10,455 bases of DNA from Thiomicrospira sp. UBA5634. GTDB lineage: Bacteria > Pseudomonadota > Gammaproteobacteria > Thiomicrospirales > Thiomicrospiraceae. Where the stretch lies: assembly GCA_002421475.1 (NCBI GenBank), contig DIJW01000173.1:1-10455 (forward strand). Direction: 5' to 3'. Under the pieces are notes generated by a model. The model searched no databases and was not told where the DNA came from. It saw only the letters and a list, made by a program, of their open reading frames with translations. The number at the start of each line of letters is the position of its first letter. The first letter of the stretch is position 1. The position numbers and the translations under genes are program-made. Positions 1 through 6,289 of this stretch are shown piece after piece.

Positions 1-1
1 G

Positions 2-685
2 TTCGGAACAGCCGTCAATGTACAGCCGATTTGGTTGACGCTAGAAGTGGCAACCTACACCACGATTATTTTATTAATGATCGGCACGCCGCTGGCCTGG
101 TGGATGTCGCAAATGAAATCCTCCAGCAAAATTGTGCTCGAAGCCTTGGTTGCCCTGCCTTTGGTGTTACCGCCGACCGTATTGGGTTTCTATTTATTAA
201 TCGCCATGAATCCAACCGGGCCGTTGACCGAGTTTTTGCGCTTTTTTGGTTTCGAAGGCCAACTTACATTTAGCAAAACAGGCCTGGTGATTGGCTCGGT
301 GTTTTATTCGTTACCGTTTGCGGTGCAACCCTTAATGCACGCATTTGAAGCGATTCCGCATCGTTTACTTGATGCCGCCGCGACGTTGCGCGCGAATGTA
401 TTAGATCGGTTTTTCACCATCGTTGTGCCCTTATCTCAGCGTGGATTGCTCGTCGCCGCTACCCTCTCCTTTGCCCACACCGTCGGTGAGTTTGGCGTGG
501 TGCTGATGGTGGGCGGCAATATTCCGGGCGAAACGCGCATGGTGTCGATTGATATTTTCGACCATGTCGAAGCGATGGAATACAGTCAAGCGCACATTCT
601 GTCGGGCATGATGCTGGTGTTTTCGCTGTTTGTACTCATGCTGGTTTACGGCTTAAATCGTCGCTTTGGCGTCAAGGTAGGGTAA
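2..685 (+). CDS. modB: Molybdate ABC transporter permease ModB, 5' partial
   Basis: Inner-membrane permease that passes molybdate from periplasmic ModA through the ModB2C2 transporter. Numbering from a TTG at 35, membrane segments are visible near residues 5-24, 35-58, 82-104, 133-160 and 190-206. The cytoplasmic EAA loop is at about 112-133 (Asp-Ala-Ala, then Leu-Arg-Ala), followed by the ModB-typical GEFG (151-154) and NIPGETR (162-168). The frame is open from position 2, and the residues just before the TTG (Gln-Pro-Ile-Trp) resemble the start of the family's first helix. The true start is therefore probably left of the window, not the TTG at 35. The invariant-type Gly of the EAA loop is Arg119 here. 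modC follows after 4 bases. Family assignment is firm; the start is not visible. Confidence 0.93.
   Translation, partial: FGTAVNVQPIWLTLEVATYTTIILLMIGTPLAWWMSQMKSSSKIVLEALVALPLVLPPTVLGFYLLIAMNPTGPLTEFLRFFGFEGQLTFSKTGLVIGSVFYSLPFAVQPLMHAFEAIPHRLLDAAATLRANVLDRFFTIVVPLSQRGLLVAATLSFAHTVGEFGVVLMVGGNIPGETRMVSIDIFDHVEAMEYSQAHILSGMMLVFSLFVLMLVYGLNRRFGVKVG
278..290 (+). repeat. Near copy of the CCAGGCCTGGTGG word in modB
   Basis: ACAGGCCTGGTGA matches the 13-mer at 11 of 13 positions. It is read in the same frame as the exact copies, as Thr-Gly-Leu-Val. A further 11/13 match at 91-103 (GCTGGCCTGGTGG) lies in a different frame and may be chance. Confidence 0.5.
679..682 (+). promoter_or_regulatory. 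Ribosome binding site of modC
   Basis: AGGG lies 7 bases upstream of the ATG at 690, overlapping the last codons of modB. This supports 690 over the second in-frame ATG at 702 and suggests translational coupling with modB. Confidence 0.6.
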
Positions 686-689
686 AAAA

Positions 690-1775
690 ATGACGGCTAA
701 CATGACAAAACATTTAACAGGCCATCTGCAACTCGACCTCGGCGGCTTTAAACTCGATAGCGGGGAGTTTGATTTGGAACTCAAGGGTGTCACGGTCTTA
801 TTTGGCCGTTCCGGCAGTGGTAAAAGCACCCTGCTTCGCGCCATCGCCGGACTCGATAAACGCACTCAGGGACAACTCACGCTCGACGGCGACATCTGGC
901 AAAACGGACACAAACGCTTGCCCACTGAACAACGCCATATTGGTTTTGTATTCCAAGATGCCGCGCTATTTCCACACATGACGGTGCGCCAGAACTTGAT
1001 GTACGGCGTCAAACGTTTGCCGAAAAATTATCCGCAAGCCGATTTCGATAAAATCACTCAACGCGTTGGCATCGCTGATAAACTCGACCGCCAAGTCACC
1101 TATTTATCCGGCGGCGAAAAACAACGCGTCGCGATTGCTCGCGCTTTGCTGATGTCGCCGAAACTACTCTGCATGGACGAACCGCTTTCCGCGCTCGACT
1201 GGCGCGCCAAAGCCGAACTATTAAGTTTAATTGAAGAGCTGGTGGCGGAATTTAATTTGCCGGTGTTGTATATCACCCATGCCCCGATTGAAGTCGAACG
1301 GCTGGCAAATCAGATTGTTTTTATGAAAGACGGCCAAATCGACACCATTGAAACCCTGCAACAATCTTTAGCGCGCGCCGATTCGCCTTTATTTGACGAA
1401 CAAGGCGCAGTATCGGTTTTAATCGGACAACCAGGCCTGGTGGTGAATGGTTTGCGTGAAATCAAGGTCGGCAACAATGCGATTTATCTCAGCCAAACCC
1501 ATGACATTCACACCCCGCAAGTGCGCATACGTGTACTGGCGCGGGATGTCAGTTTGGCAACATCCGACCCAAAAGATTTGAGTATCGTCAACCACCTTCA
1601 AGTCACCATCAGCGAACTCATCCCACAAGGCGAATATAGATTATTGGTGCGTTTAGCCCTGCAAGACGGCCAACACCTATTCGCCGAAATCACCCAAGCC
1701 TCCGCCCAACGCCTCAACCTGCAACCAGGCCTGGTGGTTTATGCATTGATCAAATCGGTGGCAATGACGGAGTAA
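690..1775 (+). CDS. modC: Molybdate ABC transporter ATP-binding protein ModC
   Basis: Cytoplasmic ATPase that powers molybdate import with ModB and ModA. Visible motifs are Walker A GRSGSGKST (39-47), Q-loop Gln89, signature LSGGEKQRVA (139-148), Walker B ending in Asp163-Glu164, D-loop SALD (167-170) and switch His197. Residues from about 290 to 357 form a C-terminal Mop/TOBE-like molybdate-binding domain, which separates ModC from generic sugar or amino-acid ABC ATPases. The length, 361 residues, is normal for ModC. It lies 4 bases after modB, so the two are one operon; modA is presumably upstream of the window. The gene carries two exact copies of the 17-mer that begins CAACCAGGCCTGG (1428-1444 and 1722-1738), both read as Gln-Pro-Gly-Leu-Val-Val. 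No hairpin-plus-T-run terminator is evident after the stop. Confidence 0.96.
   Translation: MTANMTKHLTGHLQLDLGGFKLDSGEFDLELKGVTVLFGRSGSGKSTLLRAIAGLDKRTQGQLTLDGDIWQNGHKRLPTEQRHIGFVFQDAALFPHMTVRQNLMYGVKRLPKNYPQADFDKITQRVGIADKLDRQVTYLSGGEKQRVAIARALLMSPKLLCMDEPLSALDWRAKAELLSLIEELVAEFNLPVLYITHAPIEVERLANQIVFMKDGQIDTIETLQQSLARADSPLFDEQGAVSVLIGQPGLVVNGLREIKVGNNAIYLSQTHDIHTPQVRIRVLARDVSLATSDPKDLSIVNHLQVTISELIPQGEYRLLVRLALQDGQHLFAEITQASAQRLNLQPGLVVYALIKSVAMTE
1431..1443 (+). repeat. Iterated word CCAGGCCTGGTGG, copy 1 (in modC)
   Basis: Exact copy of the 13-mer, built on the perfect 10-bp palindrome CCAGGCCTGG. It is read in frame as Pro-Gly-Leu-Val at ModC residues 248-251. It is part of a 17-base direct repeat with the copy 294 bp downstream. 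Confidence 0.85.
1725..1737 (+). repeat. Iterated word CCAGGCCTGGTGG, copy 2 (in modC)
   Basis: Exact copy, same strand and frame as copy 1, read as Pro-Gly-Leu-Val at ModC residues 346-349. It lies in the last strand of the Mop/TOBE domain, where the family often has a Pro-Gly pair, so selection on the protein may favour the word here. Confidence 0.85.
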
Positions 1776-1953
1776 ACATAACCTCAAAATATAATTAAAC
1801 TGGACAGGAAACTCCAATACCAAAGAGGTAACTTAAACAAGAAAACATTTATTGATATAGAATGTATCTAAGCAATTTTCACAGTAATGGTAGCACCGCA
1901 TTTTTAATGATCTTTATACTAAATATTATGCCAAATTAGATAAATTCAGATAT
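1776..1953. other. AT-rich intergenic region, modC to nuclease-like gene
   Basis: This 178-bp non-coding stretch marks the shift from GC-richer modC to AT-rich DNA. Possible -10 boxes are TATACT (1915-1920) and TATTAT (1924-1929), but neither has a convincing -35 at the right distance. No Shine-Dalgarno sequence precedes the ATG at 1954. No hairpin terminator for modC is evident. Confidence 0.5.
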
Positions 1954-3411
1954 ATGCGAAAAAAAATTAGTAATGAACAAATAAAGATTGAGTCAGAAGC
2001 AGGGTTTAAGCCACTTACAATTGAGTCAGGCATGACATTACTGCCGTTCTCAGAACTAGGCGATCGTGAATTCGAGCTATTGTCCTATCTTCTAGTCCAA
2101 GAGGAAATTAATCAGTCAAAGCATGTCAATATAAACAGTATCGCTCTAATGCAGGGAGTATCTGAGCGAGGCCGTGATTGTGTTTTATATAATCAGGGTA
2201 AAGTTGCAGGGTTAATACAATGCAAAAAATACACTGGTCGTTTAACTAAGCCTCAAGTTTTAAAGGAAATAATTAAGTTTTTGCTATTTACAACTCTAGA
2301 TGATTCTTTATTGCCTGACCCTGGTAACTTTGAATATAAGCTATACGTTTCAAATGATCTTGCAGAGCCCGCAATAACTCTTATTAAAGAATACTCCGCC
2401 AAAATTTCTGAGGCGATTGGTGACGGTACAGTTGATCAATATGTCACTCAAATCACTAATGAGTACGAATCCTTTGCAAACTATAAAGAAAATACACCTT
2501 CAGACGCCATAAAGTCTCTATTGAGGAAGATAAAAGTCTCATACTCTAATGCTACTGAATTGTCTGCTAGGATATATAGCAACGAAAAACTGCTTTCCTT
2601 ATTTTTCAATGTGAAGACGATTGTAGATTTGGAGAGTGCAGACAATCTAATCAGAAACGCCCTAAATGATTATGGGCTTAAATACCTTACTGATGACGAC
2701 CTAAAGAAGTTACAAGAACGGATTGGAAGTACTAAAGATGAGGACAGAATAAACTTAGGCTTCGTTGATTTTTTTGGGTACAACAAGGAATTCTTTAAAT
2801 TCCTTAAAGGTGACCGATTTAAAGAAGTAATTCAGTCAGTGACTGATGTAAACTCAATTCTAGATAGATATTTGCTGGATTTTATAAACTCCAAAATTCA
2901 CGAACTAGTCCTGCTCAACATTACTAAAAAACTGTTAAATAAAAGGCAAATACATCCCTTTAGTGTAGGCGTTGCAGCACCTTACTTATTAAAGCGGCTA
3001 TCTATGACTATATTGGCTAAGTCAATGCCAAAAACGATGCTTTTACAATATTATCCGCAGTTTTCAATGACTAAAGAGAAGCTTGTTTCAGAAATAGCTG
3101 AAACTCTATATGAGAGCAGCGAAAGAGTTATGATGAAAGACTATAGTAAATTAGTCGGCAGTCCTGAAGATATTGAATTTAAAATTCGAATTTTTGAGCA
3201 TATACATATAGGGCTGAATAGTATTGACGATGTAAAACAGGTTTTCACAAAAGACATGAAAGTAATACAGCCTGTTCTTGATAAAATTGAAAATGAAATT
3301 AATGACCTGCTTCAGGAAGAAAGGACGGTGGTGATTAAGGATTCATCATTTCTTGATGACAACGATCAAATTCAAGTCCTTGCAAACACGATAAAAGCCA
3401 TAGATTCATAG
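1954..3411 (+). CDS. Mrr-like PD-(D/E)XK nuclease-domain protein, function unknown
   Basis: I do not recognise a named family for the whole 485-residue protein. The N-terminal part (about 30-135) reads like an Mrr-type restriction-endonuclease fold: Phe40-Glu41 in a first helix, Gly73-Arg74-Asp75 at the start of a strand, and Gln89-Cys90-Lys91 (the Q-x-K form of the D/E-x-K half) in the next strand. These would be the metal and catalytic residues. Residues from about 140 to 485 look mostly helical and charged, with no Walker A, helicase or methylase motif, so this is not an obvious STAND/NACHT fusion. The gene stands alone, is markedly AT-richer than modC or feoB, and has no clear Shine-Dalgarno; Met27 (ATG at 2032) is an alternative start that keeps the nuclease domain. 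A role in restriction of foreign DNA is inference from the fold and the accessory context. Confidence 0.7.
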   Translation: MRKKISNEQIKIESEAGFKPLTIESGMTLLPFSELGDREFELLSYLLVQEEINQSKHVNINSIALMQGVSERGRDCVLYNQGKVAGLIQCKKYTGRLTKPQVLKEIIKFLLFTTLDDSLLPDPGNFEYKLYVSNDLAEPAITLIKEYSAKISEAIGDGTVDQYVTQITNEYESFANYKENTPSDAIKSLLRKIKVSYSNATELSARIYSNEKLLSLFFNVKTIVDLESADNLIRNALNDYGLKYLTDDDLKKLQERIGSTKDEDRINLGFVDFFGYNKEFFKFLKGDRFKEVIQSVTDVNSILDRYLLDFINSKIHELVLLNITKKLLNKRQIHPFSVGVAAPYLLKRLSMTILAKSMPKTMLLQYYPQFSMTKEKLVSEIAETLYESSERVMMKDYSKLVGSPEDIEFKIRIFEHIHIGLNSIDDVKQVFTKDMKVIQPVLDKIENEINDLLQEERTVVIKDSSFLDDNDQIQVLANTIKAIDS

Positions 3412-3626
3412 TCTGTTCGGCATAGATTACCGCTGTGGTCGACCGAACACTCGCAAGCTCACACCGTTTATGAACAAAGGAGGGCGCTAAATACTTCTAC
3501 AAAAAAGTTGTTAATTATTAATGTACTGCATCCTACTTACCGTTATGATGCAAAACCATCACTTCAACTTCCCTAAAAACATTTTTAATCGCGGGTGGTA
3601 TTTACGCTCAACATTGTAAAAAAGAG
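3412..3626. other. Convergent intergenic region with inverted repeat
   Basis: This 215-bp gap lies between two genes that point at each other. It contains a 7-bp perfect inverted repeat, TGTTCGG (3414-3420) and CCGAACA (3443-3449), starting 3 bases after the nuclease-like gene's stop, with the palindrome GGTCGACC (3437-3444) overlapping its right arm. It also holds a short AAAAA-CA-TTTTT hairpin (3575-3586). The first 70 bases are GC-richer than the genes either side. The inverted repeat could be a weak terminator or protein site; no T-run follows it. Confidence 0.4.
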
Positions 3627-4196
3627 CTAAATGACTTCATGGATAAATTCCAAAAAGTATTCTGAAGCCTCATCAAACTTATCCAATCTTAATTTTCTAA
3701 CTACTTTATAGGCAGAGCCATTGCCATAAACAAACAGTTCATCCACATCCGTTACCTCAGCCAACTCCATCACTTTTTTGATATTATGTAATTCGTAGCT
3801 TTTGAACCCATAGTTATCAATATTAGTTGACACATAACTATCTCCATTTAAATCTAAGTTTTCCCGAATTTGCTCACGAAAATTAAAATAATATTTCTCA
3901 AACCATTCGCTATGATGTCGAACCCAATTTGAGGCAAACTTAACTGATAGCGCCCAACTTGACAAGTTAGATTTTTCTAGTGTATAGCGGCGATTAGTTT
4001 CTATAGATAACTCCTGACGATATCTCTCAATAAAATCAGCAATCAATACAATGAGTGATCTAGAATGAAGATCCGCAGTTTCAAGCATTTCATTATCAAC
4101 AGCATTAAAAATCAAGTCACCATATGTAATAGAAACTCCTATCAATTCATCATTTAGCTTATCTTTGGTGATAGATAAATTTCCCATTACACCCAT
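3627..4196 (-). CDS. Hypothetical protein, 189 residues, no recognised family
   Basis: I do not recognise this protein. It appears soluble, with no signal peptide, no membrane segment, and no Cys pairs or nucleotide-binding motif. The first 45 residues look like beta strands; the rest is acidic and mostly helical, with a Trp/Tyr/Phe-rich middle (about 80-107). It is a credible gene because AAGGG (read on the - strand, 4203-4207) sits 6 bases before the ATG at 4196; Met4 is a weaker alternative. It is AT-rich like its convergent neighbour and 167 bp downstream of hipA on the same strand. Linkage to the nuclease-like gene or to hipBA is possible, but convergent orientation argues against co-transcription with the former. 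No function is proposed. Confidence 0.6.
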   Translation of the reverse strand: MGVMGNLSITKDKLNDELIGVSITYGDLIFNAVDNEMLETADLHSRSLIVLIADFIERYRQELSIETNRRYTLEKSNLSSWALSVKFASNWVRHHSEWFEKYYFNFREQIRENLDLNGDSYVSTNIDNYGFKSYELHNIKKVMELAEVTDVDELFVYGNGSAYKVVRKLRLDKFDEASEYFLEFIHEVI

Positions 4197-4363
4197 ATTA
4201 AACCCTTAAATTTACGTGAATAAAATAACACCACGTCTACTGCTACAATTTCTGTTCTAACATATTTTTTACCTACCTTAGAAGTCAAACGGCACTACCC
4301 CTCTCACCATATTTCGTGTAATTAGCCAAATGTAAATACTCAACAACACATACTTTAAGCCCG
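4197..4363. other. Intergenic region between hipA and the 189-residue gene
   Basis: 167 bp, AT-rich. Apart from the Shine-Dalgarno of the 189-residue gene (AAGGG, - strand, 4203-4207), I see no strong hairpin terminator for hipA and no convincing promoter. The composition changes from GC-richer hipA to AT-rich DNA close to the hipA stop. Confidence 0.4.
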
Positions 4364-5680
4364 TTAAATTCTCAGCCTTAAATTAGCTTCAACCGCCTCA
4401 AGCAATGGTTTTGGGACATCGTGTTCGCGTGCGAGTTTTGGCCAGTTTGAAACCTTTTCGATAGTTTCGTCGATGATGTTGTTGAGTTTGGTGCGCGTGA
4501 ACATCGGGCTGAGTTTTTCCAGTGAATAGAAGTCGTCTCGACTGAAATTGTCGCGTTTGCCGTTTAGGCTCATCCAATGATTGTTCACCCATTTACTGCC
4601 GGGTTTGTAGCTGTACGCCAAATCATACGCGGGCGCTAATCGCCATTGTTTACCTTTGAGCATAAAGGCAATATTTTTGGCATGGTCATCGTGATTTCTG
4701 GCAACGATATTAAATGTCATGCGTCTAAGTAGCTGTTCGGCATCGGCGGCAGGGAGTTTGAGCTGCCTGGCGACGCCAAACAATTCGGCATAGGAAAAAG
4801 AACCCGGTTTTTTGTAATCGACGTGCGCCAAGCCATTCAGTGTTTGAATATGGATTTTTTGATTGTTTATTCGGTCAAAACGCTGGGTCATAAAATGACG
4901 GCGGTTGCCCTCCGGTAGTAAATGACAAGGCATCATTGAAATGCCGCAATCGGTTGCCATTAAATAATAAACATACTCCATCGCACCATAACCAAGCGGA
5001 TCACCAAAGGTTTGTTGGTCTTTATGGTGTTCACTGACACCATCAAACTTCATTAAGTAATGGGTAAAACCTGCAGGAATGTCGGTTTGACCGGAGCGAA
5101 CTTGGCTGAAATCTTGGTTAAACGCGAGTACCGCTTTGGGTCTTGCGCCGCCTGCACTCATACCGACTGAAAGCAATGACAGCATGGCCTCACGGTCTTC
5201 TTGCCCACTTTTTTCAAGCTGAATACTAAATTCATCTCGCGCATCGAGAACTTCTTGCGCCATGGTAATCAAGGATTCAATTTCGACTTGCTGTGAGGCA
5301 TTAAAGCCTTTTACATCCGTAGCGGGCGCATATTCCAGCGCGCCCATGCCACGTTTGCCGGTATATTGCAGGCGCTGCAGTGGCGTAATATCTTGCGGTG
5401 ATTTACCTTGTGCCGCCACCCAGGCATTTAACACCGCATTACCGAAATCGTCCGGTAACGAATCGGCCACCAGGCCTGGTAGTCCTTTAAACGTGGCAAA
5501 ATCAAGTTCCGGAAAACTGTAAATGCGTTTGGCTAACGGCATTTTTAACGGCGAAAGTTCAATGCCAGACGCGATAAATTTTGGAGAGTATTCAAATGCG
5601 CCCTGCCCAGTTTCAGTATCAAAACTCACCGCGCCGACTTCATGCTGTAGATAATTGACGTTAACAACTTCCATTACCAT
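4364..5680 (-). CDS. hipA: HipA-family Ser/Thr kinase toxin
   Basis: Kinase toxin of a HipBA-type module; characterised HipA proteins phosphorylate an aminoacyl-tRNA synthetase (GltX in E. coli) and halt growth. At 438 residues it is close to E. coli HipA (440). An N-terminal HipA domain (about 10-120) precedes the kinase core. Visible kinase parts are a Gly-rich loop SAGGARPKAV (175-184), Lys211 in Met-Lys-Phe-Asp (ATP-contacting), Gln-Arg-Phe-Asp-Arg (266-270), the catalytic motif N-H-D-D-H-A-K-N (329-336, Asp331) and Asp353 in Pro-Ala-Tyr-Asp-Leu (metal). Ser175 aligns with the autophosphorylated Ser150 of E. coli HipA. All key residues are present, so it should be active. Its start overlaps the hipB end by 7 bases; AGAGGA (5690-5695) lies 9 bases before the ATG at 5680, favouring it over Met3. 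The target substrate is unknown. Confidence 0.93.
   Translation of the reverse strand: MVMEVVNVNYLQHEVGAVSFDTETGQGAFEYSPKFIASGIELSPLKMPLAKRIYSFPELDFATFKGLPGLVADSLPDDFGNAVLNAWVAAQGKSPQDITPLQRLQYTGKRGMGALEYAPATDVKGFNASQQVEIESLITMAQEVLDARDEFSIQLEKSGQEDREAMLSLLSVGMSAGGARPKAVLAFNQDFSQVRSGQTDIPAGFTHYLMKFDGVSEHHKDQQTFGDPLGYGAMEYVYYLMATDCGISMMPCHLLPEGNRRHFMTQRFDRINNQKIHIQTLNGLAHVDYKKPGSFSYAELFGVARQLKLPAADAEQLLRRMTFNIVARNHDDHAKNIAFMLKGKQWRLAPAYDLAYSYKPGSKWVNNHWMSLNGKRDNFSRDDFYSLEKLSPMFTRTKLNNIIDETIEKVSNWPKLAREHDVPKPLLEAVEANLRLRI
5467..5479 (-). repeat. Iterated word CCAGGCCTGGTGG, copy 3 (in hipA, minus strand)
   Basis: Exact copy on the - strand, the coding strand of hipA, read in frame as Pro-Gly-Leu-Val at HipA residues 68-71. 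Orientation and frame follow the gene exactly as in modC. Confidence 0.85.
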
Positions 5681-6003
5681 TCCAAGTTTTCCTCTTCACT
5701 TTGGCTACGTTGACCGGATGCGCGCTGGCGCTGTTGGCCTTGTAGTTTCGCCAGTTGAATTGGCGAAATAGGTTGTGGTGGCAGAAAGCGGTCAAGCTGT
5801 TCGACAAGCTCAAGGGCTTGTAAAATCGCAACAAACACATCAAGCTGGGCTTTGCCTTTTTCAGCATTTATGATGGTTTTTCTCGACACGCCGACTATCT
5901 CTGCAACTTCCGTTTGCGTTTTGTTTTGGTTGAGGCGCGCTTGTTTTAAGCGCTCACCCAACTCTTCTGCAATCGCACCAGCTGATTTTGATTCAAAGCC
6001 CAT
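5674..6003 (-). CDS. hipB: HipB-like XRE-family antitoxin and repressor
   Basis: DNA-binding antitoxin that in HipBA modules neutralises the kinase and represses the operon. The XRE/Cro-type helix-turn-helix occupies about residues 15-72; the turn and recognition helix are recognisable at Gln30-Thr-Glu-Val-Ala-Glu-Ile-Val-Gly-Val-Ser-Arg-Lys-Thr-Ile (30-44). The tail from about 75 to 109 is Pro/Gln/Arg/Ser/Glu-rich and probably flexible, as in antitoxins that are degraded from an exposed tail. It is longer than E. coli HipB (88 residues). GAGGA (6008-6012, - strand) stands 4 bases before the ATG at 6003. It is the first gene of the pair and overlaps hipA by 7 bases, implying coupled translation. 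Autorepression through the half-sites upstream is inferred. Confidence 0.9.
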   Translation of the reverse strand: MGFESKSAGAIAEELGERLKQARLNQNKTQTEVAEIVGVSRKTIINAEKGKAQLDVFVAILQALELVEQLDRFLPPQPISPIQLAKLQGQQRQRASGQRSQSEEENLEW

Positions 6004-6033
6004 AAAGTCCTCAATAATTCACACTAAGGTTAA

Positions 6034-6049
6034 TTAAAGCCGTAAAGTG
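6034..6049 (+). repeat. Left arm of 16-bp perfect inverted repeat upstream of hipB
   Basis: TTAAAGCCGTAAAGTG is the exact reverse complement of 6109-6124, with 59 bp between the arms. The arm contains the TAAAGTG half-site (6043-6049). The two arms bracket the predicted hipBA promoter. Confidence 0.8.
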
Positions 6050-6066
6050 TATAAAGTAGCACTTTA
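6043..6066. promoter_or_regulatory. Probable HipB operator
   Basis: TAAAGTG (6043-6049) and CACTTTA (6060-6066) form a 7-10-7 inverted repeat. A tighter palindrome, TAAAGT-AGC-ACTTTA (6052-6066), is nested in it. Another CACTTTA is at 6109-6115. The arrangement resembles spaced inverted half-sites of HipB operators but with a different sequence. That HipB binds here is inferred from position and symmetry. Confidence 0.55.
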
Positions 6067-6089
6067 AGCTGGACTTGTCATCCTGTAAA
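6061..6089 (-). promoter_or_regulatory. Predicted hipBA promoter
   Basis: On the - strand, TTTACA (6084-6089, 5 of 6 to consensus) is followed after 17 bases by TAAAGT (6061-6066, 4 of 6). The -10 coincides with a CACTTTA half-site, so a bound repressor would block it. An overlapping alternative is ATGACA (6076-6081) with TACTTT (6053-6058), also 17 apart. Confidence 0.45.
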
Positions 6090-6108
6090 TTTAAAGCTCT
6101 ATATTTTG

Positions 6109-6124
6109 CACTTTACGGCTTTAA
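6109..6124 (-). repeat. Right arm of 16-bp perfect inverted repeat upstream of hipB
   Basis: CACTTTACGGCTTTAA, reverse complement of 6034-6049 with no mismatch. It lies upstream of the predicted hipBA -35 and carries the half-site CACTTTA at 6109-6115. It could be a second repressor site allowing looping. Confidence 0.8.
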
Positions 6125-6240
6125 ATTGATCTTAATGTACATTTTTTAGAACATTAAAACATTGGTTATCTGAAGTCTGTATTCGGATAAAAATACATGC
6201 CAAGCATCCTTTTTTACCTTAACAATTTTCATCCGCCACA

Positions 6241-6269
6241 TTGACAATCGACCCCTTGCTGATTATTAT
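6241..6269 (+). promoter_or_regulatory. Sigma70-type promoter of feoABC
   Basis: TTGACA (6241-6246, perfect -35) is followed by 17 bases and TATTAT (6264-6269, 5 of 6 -10). Transcription would begin near 6276, giving a leader of about 35 bases before feoA. Confidence 0.75.
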
Positions 6270-6289
6270 TAAGAATAATTATTATTAAC
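6262..6289. promoter_or_regulatory. Fur-type iron box over the feo -10
   Basis: An AT-rich array with overlapping inverted repeats: ATTATT-AAG-AATAAT (6265-6279) and the palindrome AATAATTATT (6274-6283) inside AAGAATAATTATTATTAAC (6271-6289). This closely resembles Fur boxes made of repeated NATWAT hexamers and covers the -10 and start site. Iron-dependent repression of feo is the expected outcome. Confidence 0.7.

Noticed and set aside
653..865. 70-codon minus-strand ORF over the modB-modC junction
   Set aside because: It is the shadow of two well-supported coding regions, with no ribosome binding site or recognisable product.
1795..1835. Possible insertion-sequence end (GGACAGGAAACTCC and flanking bases)
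   Set aside because: It has the look of a leader before a transposase gene, but no transposase fragment, matching inverted end or target duplication is visible.
1954..3411. STAND/NACHT-type NTPase fusion
   Set aside because: The nuclease-like N-terminus suggested an Avs-type protein, but no Walker A or B motif occurs in the remaining residues.
3412..3490. Possible integron attC site after the nuclease-like gene
   Set aside because: A GCGCTAAAT string superficially resembles a cassette end, but no GTTRRRY core and matching RYYYAAC partner with the needed pairing was found, and no integrase is present.
3470..3490. Six-codon ORF starting at an ATG after the nuclease-like gene
   Set aside because: It is too short and has no ribosome binding site; it is a chance start-stop pair.
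5661..5867. 68-codon minus-strand ORF inside hipB
   Set aside because: It overlaps the helix-turn-helix coding region in another frame and has no domain or start signal.
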